A DNA stretch of 64,000 nucleotides from Cephalotus follicularis. Lineage: Eukaryota; Streptophyta; Magnoliopsida; Oxalidales; Cephalotaceae. Shown piece after piece: positions 24,095 to 33,506 of this stretch. A program made the position numbers and the translations under genes. The stretch lies in NCBI GenBank assembly GCA_001972305.1, contig BDDD01000421.1, positions 1-64,000 on the forward strand, written 5' to 3'. The notes under the pieces are model-generated. The model saw nothing but the letters and a program-made list of their open reading frames with translations, ran no database searches and was not told where the DNA came from. The first letter of the stretch is position 1. The number at the start of each line of letters is the position of its first letter.

Positions 24095-25802
24095 GTGGTA
24101 TCAAAGCGTTCCACATCATCCTTAATTGAATTTTGTGCTATGAATGATGAACTGTTATTAAGGTTTAAGTAGAGGATGTGTTGTTTTTTGTTAAACTTGA
24201 TATTCCAAGTGCCTTAATGATTTTTATATGAAATTGGATTTATTTGTTTATTAATCTTGGAGATTATATTGGAATTTGAACATGTTTTGGAAACCTACAT
24301 AGTGTAGATTAAGGCTGCATATTGTCAGATAATGACTTGATGTATGTATGCCTAATGTTCAAACTATAATTTATGCAATTTTCGAATTTCAGAAACTGTC
24401 CATGGGGCTTAAGTGTCGACGCTTGTGGTTTAAGCGTCAACGCTTGTACCACTGGGTTGTTACTGCGTCGACGCCTTGGCATAGTGTCGACGCATATTTG
24501 ATCTTTTATATTTTTTGCGCCTTAGAGGTAAGCGTCGACGCTTTAGCCTAATAAAAAAAATTATGTTTTTAATAAAATTGGATTTTATACATTATGGCAC
24601 TTAGAAAATCAAAATCATTGCTTGATTTAGTGGGAGTTTAACCATTATTAACAATCCTTAAATTAAATTTTATAATTAGTTATTATTTATGGCATTTGTT
24701 ATTTTGTGGTTTAATTATATTGGATATAATTTAAGTCTTATGCACAATGGATGGCCCGAAAAGGACATAGACCTTGTTTATGGTTTTCTTTGTGTGGATG
24801 TTTATATATTTATTACATTTAATGGTCTATTATAAGGTGCCTGCGTGCACCATTTATTTTTCCTTTCTTTTGTAGTTTCACCTTGTAAATTTTGAATGTA
24901 TTTTTCTTTTCAAAATGTAAAGTATTGTTTTGTAAATGAAGACCTTGCAAGGAAAGATGGAGGAAAGGAGAAATAGAGTAAAAGACTTTTGAAGGCCATG
25001 TATACATGGTATTTGATGTAATAGAATAAATTTTATATCCTTACACCTAGGAAGACCTAGTAATGAATGTTCTTGCTAATCCATTGACATATTTTAGAAA
25101 TATGTCCAAGGTGCATAAGATACACGTCTTGCATGCTAAGCCGTAATTAATTGGAATTGGCTAACACAACCAATGAATTTATTAATGTCTCGGTAATTAA
25201 AATATGAAACCGCAAATTCCCTCACCTTAATAATAAGTCTTAACGAAGGAACCCATGGAGTGGTTCCTCGTGGCCTTCCACAACTTTCATTAAGTAGTGT
25301 TCCTGGGTTGTTGGTTTGTCATGCCCTAGCTGAGGCTGATAACTTAGGGATATTATGTCAACGTCGGTGTTGGGCACCGCAAAGGGTGGCTATGTTTTAG
25401 CACTTGGACACGCCTGCGTGTTAAAACTAGTTCATTCCAATGAAAATTTTGGGTACTTGACTTATCAAGATTTTGATGGTTTGTCATGCCCTAGCTGAGG
25501 CCATATTGAATCTAAGGCCAAATGTTATGATTGGATCTTGTATTGGATACAAATTGGCAAGAAAGCCTACCCATTGGATATATTATAGTTTGTCATGCCC
25601 TAGCTGAGGCTATAATATGATTGCGATGGATTCCAATCCCCACTAGGAAGTTAGACTTCTCGAGTTCCATATAGGGGTATGGGATACGATTAGAATAGTG
25701 GGAGGAACCATAAGCACTAAAGACCAAGTGTTATGGTTATCATATATTAAAATTGGAATAAATGCTAACTCATTTTTATATTTCCTTATCTAGGTTTCTA
25801 GT
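24095..25802 (+). other. N3 5' leader with primer site and hairpin cassette
   Basis: The primer site TGGTATCAAAGC lies at 24096-24107. GTCGAC-type motifs lie at 24415, 24436, 24467, 24486 and 24534, outside the LTR. Three hairpins share an identical 21-nt loop (TTTGTCATG...CTGAGG) on three different stems: 25302-25314 with 25336-25348, 25468-25479 with 25501-25513, and 25580-25588 with 25610-25618 (perfect 9 bp). Smaller hairpins sit at 25538-25552 (TTGTAT/ATACAA), 25647-25659 and 25706-25738. Gag starts at about 25803. Confidence 0.65.
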
Positions 25803-28800
25803 ATGGATTTATCAAATTCAATGTCTCGTATACTTGAGACAAACAAACTTGAGGGCCCAACCTCAACGATTGGCACCAAAACCTCAAGATCGTCCTTACG
25901 GCCAATAAAATGGCCTATGTGATGACTGGGGGGGCCTCCTTCACTAGGTGAAGATCCGACGCCCGAAGAGAGTGAGCGACTAGCCAAATGGCTAAAAGAT
26001 GACGAGCAGGTCAGATGTCTTGCCCTTCTTAGGATGACACCTGAGCTTCAGTGTCAGAATGAGAAGATTGAGACCTTATCTACTATACTACTCCACCTCC
26101 AGGAGATGTATAGAGCTGAGTCTAGGACTCAAAGGTTCAATCTATCACGCAAACTCTTTAAGGCTCATATGCAAGAGGGAGCTTCAGTCCATGAGCATGG
26201 ATTGAAGATTATAGATATGATTGAGCAGCTGGCTCAATCAGGGTTTGTCATGGACCATGATCTATATGTAGATCTTATTTTGACGTCTCTTGCTAAGTCG
26301 TTCTCATAGTTTTTGGTGAACTTTCACATGAACAAGATAAGGGTGACTCTATCTGAGCTGATAGCTATGTTGAGGACGGCTGAGGCTGATTTTGACTCTG
26401 GGAAGTCAAAGACCCACTCCCTACTTCTTCCTTCTTCTAGGTCTGTCAAAGGAAAGGGCAGTGCCTTGTCTTCCTCTAAAGGGAAAGGCGTGCTCATGCC
26501 TATCAACAAAAAAGGCAAGGGTAAGAAGAAGCAAAAGAAGAAGAAGGGGAAGCTTGGAGCTAGTGGGAATATTGCCAAAGATCGGATGAAGAAGTTAGTT
26601 GCTGAAGGTGCTTGTTTCTAGCGCGGTAAGACCGGGCACTGGAAAAAGGATTGTCGTGTTGCTGTTGCCGCAGTCTCTGTTGATAACCCGCATGGTGCAA
26701 GTACATCAGGTATGTTCATGATTGAACTTAATCTAGCTTTGAATTGTAGTTCTTCATGGGTATTAGATACTGGATGTGGAACTAACCTTTGCAATTCATT
26801 GCAGGGACTAAGAAAAGTTAGAAAGCTTGGAGCATGAGACCTGGAATTGACGCTTGGTGACGGATCTAGGATCATTGCTCAAGCGGTTGGAATTTGTGAT
26901 GTTAATTTATGTAATGGTTATGTATTGACTTTGGATCCATCCTACTTTGTTATGAATATTGTAAGGAATATTATAAGTGTTTCTCACTTATGTGGTTTGG
27001 GCTTGGAGCTTAAATTCCAAGACATTGGATGTTTTATATATTCGAACAATGTTTGTGTTGGTAATGGTGTTATCAACAATGGATTATATGTCTTAAATAC
27101 TTCACAATCAAATATCTTGTCCATTGAGCAAAGTAATAATAAGAAAAGACAAAGAGAAACTGAGCTAAATAAAACCTATACTTGGTATTGTAAACTTGGT
27201 CATCTTAGTGATGCTAGGCTATCACAGTTGGTTAAGGATGATCTCCTTGATATCCAGGACTTAGAGTCCTATCCAACTTGTGAATCCTGTTTATTGGGAA
27301 AGATGACTAAATCACCCTTCTCTGGTCAAGGAAAAAGGGCTACGGACTTACTGGGCTTAGTCCATACTGAGGTATGTGGTCCTATGTCAGTTAGTACGCG
27401 AGGTGGTTATATCTACTTCATAACCTTTACCGATGATTTATCTAAGTTTGGTTATGTGTATCTGATGAAACACAATTCAGAATCCTTTGAAAAATTTAAG
27501 GAGTTCAGACTTGAAGTAGAAAAACAGACAGGTAAATCAATTAAAATACTTCGGTAGGACCGAGGTGGCGAATACTTGTCTGCTGAATTCCTAGTTTATC
27601 TTAGAGATAACAGAATTCTATCTCAGTGGACTCCTCCTGGAACACCACAGCATAATGGTGTGTCCGAAAGGAGGAATCGGACTTTGTTGGACATGGTTCG
27701 ATCAATGATGTCTTTTACTGACCTTCCTACCTATCTCTGGGGTTATGCCCTAGATACAGCTGCTTATATCTTGAATCAGATTCCTTCAAAATCTGTGCCT
27801 TATACTCCATACCAGGTATGGTCAGGGAGGAAACCCAGCCTGAGCCATTTGAAGGTTTGGGGCTGTCTAGCTTATGTCAAGAGGCTTGACGTAGAAAAGC
27901 TGGAAGAGCGATCGGACCGTTGCAGGTTTGTGGGGTATCCTAAAGAAACTAAGGGATACTACTTCTACCACCCTAGCGAACAAAATATATTTGTTTCGTG
28001 AAATGCTGTGTTCCTAGAGAAGGAATACCTTATTGAAGGAAACAGTGGGAGTAAGGTGGATCTCAAAGAGTTACCACAAGTAAAAACCACCCAGGAGATG
28101 GAGGAGTTGGAGGTTAGACCTTCAACAGACACAACTGAGATTGGATCTCAGGCTAAGAATGGTTCTCAGTTAGACAGATCTCCTTTGAGGAGATCAGGCA
28201 GAATCCCATTATCACCTAAGAGGTATGGTTTCCTCATTGATGGTACCGATGAGATAAACGTCATTGAAGATGACGAGCCTGCCAGCTATCTAGAGGCAGT
28301 GCGAGGCACTGAACATGAAGCATGGCTAGGAGCCATGAAATTCGAAATGGATTCCATGTACTCCAACCAAGTATGGAATTTGGTTGAAGCACCCGAAAGC
28401 ATAGTGCCTATTGGCTGCAAATGGATCTTCAAGAAGAAGATGAATGCAGATGGAAAAATCGAGACTTATAAAGCTCGATTAGTGGCGAAAGGGTATAGAC
28501 TATACTGAAACTTTCTCACATGTCACCATGCTTAAATCCATTAGGATTTTGCTTGCTATTGCCGCTCATTATGATTATGAGATATGGCAAATGGATGTCA
28601 AGACGGCATTCTTAAATGGGCGTCTTGAAGAGGATATTTATATGTCCCAACCCGAGGTGTTTACATCTTTTGAGCACCCGCACATGGTGTGCAAGCTCGA
28701 ACGGTCCATCTATGGACTAAAGCAAGCATCTCGTAGCTGGAATCTACGTTTTGATGAAGCAGTCAAAGCTTTTCACTTCATTAAAAATGTCAATGAGCCC

Positions 28801-29700
28801 TGTGTTAATCGAAAGCAAGAGGGACCTAGTATCACTTTCTTAGTGCTATATGTAGATCACATCCTACTCATTGGGAATGATGTAGGGATGTTACAGTCTG
28901 TACAGATATGGCTAACTAAGAATTTTTCCATGAAAGATTTGGGAGAAGCCACATATATACTGGGTATTAGGATCTTCAAGGATAGATCCAATAGGTTGCT
29001 TGGGCTTTCCCAAAACCAGTACATCAGCAATGTGCTGAAAAGATTTAGCATGGAGAATTCCAAGAGAGGCCTATTGCCAATAGGCGAAGGAATTCATCTT
29101 TCTCGAAAGATCTCCTCAGACATCTGAAGAGAGAGCACGCATGAGTCGGATACCTTATACTTTGGCAGTAGGGTGGATCATGTATGCCATGTTATGTACT
29201 AGGCATGATGTCGCACTTGCCCTGGGAATGGCAAGTCGGTTTCAGTCTGATCCTGGTGAGAAGCACTGGGAAGTGGTCAAGGGAATCCTGAAGTACCTTA
29301 GGAGGACTCAGGGTATGTTCTTGATCTATGGAAAAGATTGTGAGCTGAAATTGGAGGGCTTTACAAACTCCAGTTTTGATAGTGATCCGGATGATCACAA
29401 ATCTGTCTCTGGGTATGTTTTTGTACTTAATGGTGGAGTTGTAAGCTGGCACAGTTCAAAGCAAGGGACTATTGCAGATTCTACCACATAAGCCGAGTAC
29501 ATAGCAGCCTCAGATGCCGCCAAGGAGGGTGTATGGATACGCAAGTTCATTACTGAACTAGGAGTTGTTCCTTCTATTATTAGTCCAGTTGTTATATACT
29601 GTGATAATAATGGGGCTGTAGCACAAGCCAAGGAACCGCGGTCTCACCACGATCCAAACACATCGAGCGGCGCTAACATTTGATCCGAGAGATTATTGGT
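25803..29700 (+). pseudogene. N3 gag-pol region, decayed
   Basis: Domains in order: gag from 25803, including RFNLSRKLFKAHMQEGASVH; a basic lysine-rich tract near 26510-26555; a zinc-knuckle remnant near 26621-26655; protease SSWVLDTGCGTNLCN near 26755-26800; the integrase zinc domain near 27181-27300; the integrase core around 27350-27800 with HNGVSERRNRTLLDMVRS; reverse transcriptase around 28340-29100 with DYEIWQMDVKTAFLNG; and RNase H around 29400-29680. Copia order is kept. Broken throughout. Confidence 0.87.
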
Positions 29701-29817
29701 AGGGGAGATATACAGGTTAACACAACAGATCCACTGACCAAGGCAATGGACACCAAGGCTCTGGAGCATCATCATGGGACGATGGGTCAAGGCTATAGGA
29801 GTTCATGGCTTGAGGGT

Positions 29818-29829
29818 CAAGTGGGAGAT
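29818..29829 (+). other. N3 polypurine tract
   Basis: CAAGTGGGAGAT directly before the 3' LTR. Confidence 0.8.
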
Positions 29830-32061
29830 TATTAGATGTAGTGACCCGACAAGCCATTGGATGGGCTGTCATATTATATATTGTCTTGTATGAAACAATC
29901 TTATTCCTTATATATATTATGCGTGCAATTTATTATGGCTATATCACTTGTGTTTTATCACTTAATTGAAGTAGTTTATTGTTTACTTACTTACACTTGT
30001 GATGTCCTGACATAAGGTTGGATGCCTAGCATGGAGGCTGTGAGATTGGTTACCTTATGCCTTATGTCAAGTAAGTTCCAAGTCATAGGTTCACTTTGTG
30101 GGCATTAGTGAACAGGATAGACTTGCGCGTTTGTTGCCTGCTCATAGAATTGGATGATGGATTCTCTCACTACCATATGTGTTGAACACTAGGGCAAATA
30201 CGGGGTCCGCGTTGGGAGCGTGTACACTGAACTGGACCTCCGTAGGATACACTATGTGGATGGTCGCTATTCTCTTGTCAGTAGTGACTCCTACTTGTTG
30301 CGGTTGTGTATAAGTGATGATCACTTAACAAGTTCTCAAAGTCGTCTGATCCTTAGACCTGAGCGACTGCTCTATATTGTATGGAGACGGTTATGCTTTG
30401 ATCTCCACCTTACCCAGTCCTTGCGTAGGGCTGGTAATCGGGTGGTCTTTGGGTATGATCGAATCTATACGAATATAAGTGAGTGCGCAATATGAGATTG
30501 TCACACCTGAGCGAAGGTGATCGGCTCTATTATGATCTGATTATAATTTGGACTTGTGGAATCCTTGGCCAAGGTTAAGGTAGACTGAAAATTAGATTTC
30601 TGAAGAGTTTACCAAAGGTCCTAGTAATGATCAGATATTTCAGCCATTGAGGTATTATCTATGGTTGACACATATCCTTACCCTAGACATCAATCAGGGC
30701 CAAGCATGACAAGGGATTATAGTACACGTGAACCGACGACTTAGAAAATCTAGGGTTAAAGAGGTATGTAATAAATTATGGGAAAATTAATTAGATTAAT
30801 TTTTCCATCTGGGTAATATTAGATATTATTCCGAGAGCATTTAGAATTGCTAAACCGAACCCTAGGGGTATTTCGGTAATTTATGAACACCTCCGATTTT
30901 AACCAAGATTGTATAGGGTCCTTGCCCAATAATGATTAGTTCTTTTATATGTTTGACATATTAAGTCTTGATGTCAAATATCGATTATGTGGATTTTACA
31001 TTTTGTGGAAACACATTTGTTTGATCTTACTTAATCGATATTAGAAGGGATTAAATAAGTTGGACTTATACTCTATTTACTTCATAAACGAATCAAAGCG
31101 TCGACGCCTTCTGGGAAAGCGTTGACGCATTCCGTTGGATAAAGCGGCGACGCCTTCTGGGAAGCGTCGACGCTTAAGGCTCACAGAGGCGTTGATGACT
31201 TTTAGAAAAACGTCGACGTTTAGTGCCATGTAATGCTTAAGCGTCGACGCTGTTGTTGAAAGCGTCAACGCTTCGAGCGGATTGTGCAACCTGTGCACGA
31301 ACTCACTTCGTGGGCACGTTTTCTCTCTCATCTCCAGCAGTTTTCTCCCATCTATGCACATTATGGAAACGTGGGAATCATGGCTACTGACTCCCTGGGA
31401 GTGAGGACCATGATTCCATGTTGATGGGAGAGTGGGAGAGTGGATTGGTGGGCTTGTGAATGCATTATTATGCAGATTTCTGGTTTTGTAAATATAGGTA
31501 GAGAAAATTGTTGGGCAATACAGTTGGTTCTCTCTGGAGATTGCAGAAGTTCCCTTCATTGATATACACCAAGCAAGAGCTTATCTAGGGTGGATTGACA
31601 TTGACATCCCTTGTTAATGCCAATGCATCTTTTGTGAGCATTTCTAGAGGGAGAGAGTGACTTTTTATGTTCGTTTTGTAAAGAACAGAAACTGTTCTTG
31701 TGTCTTGATGCTTGGAGCAGTTGGGCTTCGACGTGGAAAAGAAGCAGAAGGCTTTGGAAGCATTTGAAGGAGTCTTCTCAAACTTGAAGCGGCAAAGACG
31801 AAGGAGCCATCACCGTTGGTATATCTCTTGGTCCTTCTCTTGTTGCCTTGCTTGTTTGTCACCATTGATTGCAATGGTGACATCTTTTCAATTAAAGTGT
31901 TGATGTGGTGATCCATGTGGCTTGTGGACATGCCATAATGGACTGGTTTTTAGTTTTGTTGGGTGTTTTTTCGCTGCATATTTGTTGAATTATTTTTTGT
32001 TCTACACCCTACATACCTTAGTCCATTTATGGCATAGGAAATGGTTAATCCGTTTCCAGCA
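29830..32061 (+). repeat. N3 3' LTR
   Basis: 2232 bp, the same length as the 5' LTR, ending CCGTTTCCAGCA before the CCCTT duplication. The inverted repeat recurs at 30311-30327 and the GTCGAC-type array at 31100-31269. Confidence 0.9.
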
Positions 32062-32066
32062 CCCTT
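32062..32066. repeat. N3 target-site duplication, right
   Basis: CCCTT, identical to 21858-21862. Confidence 0.85.
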
Positions 32067-32530
32067 TGTGTCAGAGATTGGGCACCTAGTATGAAAAGAA
32101 ACTGATTTTGACTAATATTGACTAACAAACTTTAATCTTAAGTAAAGTGAAATCAAATCAATGAAGTAAACATCCAACCTTTAAAGTTTTAGTGAGGGTT
32201 TGAAAAATCCCCAGTTATCCCAACTCTTAGGCTATCACGACGATCTACTAAGAAAGTACGTCAAGGTTTGCTCGCATCACCAGTAGTTCGAGTTGGGTTG
32301 GATTTAGCAGCTTAAGATTTGGCGATGGAGTTTCATTGTTTTGGTCTTGGTAATCATGTGTTGCCGTTGTTGATCTCGACATGTGACCTTGAATCCCATC
32401 CTAGGGTGCACTTATCGGGCGGCAACGAACGTATGCCTGGTTTGCCAAGGCAGTAGCTACTGGTTTCTTCGCAGCTTTGGAGGCTCCTGCCTTGGAGAGA
32501 TTGTCCGAAACTAAGCTTTTTGTTCATGTT
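32067..32530 (-). pseudogene. G1 gag N-terminal region
   Basis: The minus strand just after the primer site opens with MNKKLSFGQSLQGRSLQ and runs about 60 codons. It is the upstream part of G1, separated from the remaining gag by the N3 insertion. Confidence 0.45.
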
Positions 32531-32546
32531 TCCCACAGACAGCGCT
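32531..32546 (-). other. G1 primer-binding site
   Basis: The minus strand reads AGCGCTGTCTGTGGGA, near the TGGCGCCGTCTGTGGGA site typical of plant Tat-type Gypsy elements, two bases from the LTR. Confidence 0.75.
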
Positions 32547-32548
32547 AA

Positions 32549-33085
32549 TGTTGATGTCAGAAATCAACAATTTCTTGATCAGACTTAGTTGGGGAATTAA
32601 GGTATGCTCCAAGGCTTTCTCTCTAGCTCCTATTGGTTGAGGTCAACAATACCTATGAGAATAATATCAAGTGAGAAAACAGCTAAAAGTTCTATCTCCG
32701 AGCCTACTCTCCGATGGTTAAGTTAACCCATTTTAGGGAGAGAAACAGTTTGATAAAACCAGAAATAGAAAAAGAGAGTAAATTATAGAGAGATAATCCA
32801 CATTGAGAATTGTGCCAATCTTAATGCCTAGCCTTTATTTACTTTTATGGATAAGTGTGATAATAATGACAAGGAATAAATCTATATTCATAATTTTTAT
32901 AATTTATGTATTTAATAAAATATTTTAATAAATTTATTTTTAATTATAACTATCATTTGTATACTTTTAATAAGCATTATTATTAATCTGACATATGACG
33001 AGGGTTATATGCTATTCAATAATGATTGTTAAATGAGCTTGGTTTATATACTCGTCGAAGAATATATAAGTTATATACCCTAACA
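32549..33085 (-). repeat. G1 5' LTR
   Basis: 537 bp. The coding strand starts TGTTAGGGTATATAA and ends TGACATCAACA. A TATA-like GAGTATATAAACC lies near the LTR start. The LTR ends 421 bp upstream of the PSB33 start codon and points away from it. Confidence 0.75.
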
Positions 33086-33506
33086 CTTAAAATATCACAA
33101 TTATGATTTATAATTTACCAATTTAATCTTTAAATTTAATGCTCTATATATTTAGATCAAATATCTAAAATGTCAAATTATTTTTTTAATATATAAAGAA
33201 ACTATATAACAATTAAAATTATTATATATAAATAAAATAGTTAAAAAAATTAATTAATTTAAAAATTGATATAAATAATGTAAATTGAACTATAAAATTG
33301 AACAATTTAATAACATGGATAATATTTAGGTGTTTGAATATATATCTATTTTTCTCTATTTAAAAATAGGACAAATTTAAATAACGACACACGTAACACG
33401 TCCATATATTTGTCCAAATTATCTGTATCCTAATTTTGTGGCCATATTCAAAGTATGCAAAAGACTCTTATTCATCTCTCTCCACGATTTCTATCTCTCT
33501 CTCCAC
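33086..33506 (+). promoter_or_regulatory. PSB33 upstream region and probable core promoter
   Basis: AT-rich for about 290 bp, then two ACGT cores (CACACGTAACACGT, near 33390) of the G-box/ABRE type, a TATA-like CCATATATTTG near 33402-33412, and a pyrimidine-rich CTCTCTCC leader at 33474-33505 just before the ATG. This is typical of plant core promoters. Assignment of individual elements is inference. Confidence 0.4.

Larger units (their letters stand above)
21863..32061 (+). mobile_element. N3: Angela/TAR-like Ty1/Copia with both LTRs, broken
   Basis: A structurally whole but coding-dead Copia inserted in the gag region of G1: LTRs of 2232 bp each (21863-24094 and 29830-32061), a 5-bp target duplication CCCTT, primer site, long leader, gag-pol in Copia order, and purine tract. 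In about 370 bp of LTR start I count roughly 20 differences between the two LTRs, suggesting an age of a few million years. The coding part has roughly nine or more breaks. Confidence 0.88.
19373..33085 (-). mobile_element. G1: Tat-type Ty3/Gypsy, broken and nested
   Basis: A minus-strand Gypsy element: 5' LTR (32549-33085), primer site, gag start, then Copia N3 inserted (21863-32061), the rest of gag, protease, and a reverse-transcriptase stub cut at 19372 by Copia N1. Integrase and the 3' LTR are absent from the window. The primer site, the gag type and the SENEDVFAWSPKDIPGI linker point to the Tat/Retand branch. Broken, with at least several breaks besides the two insertions. Confidence 0.75.

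Noticed and set aside
33438-33506. Upstream in-frame ATG as the PSB33 start
   Set aside because: The added residues do not look like a transit peptide, and the pyrimidine-rich leader lies in this stretch; 33507 fits the family better.
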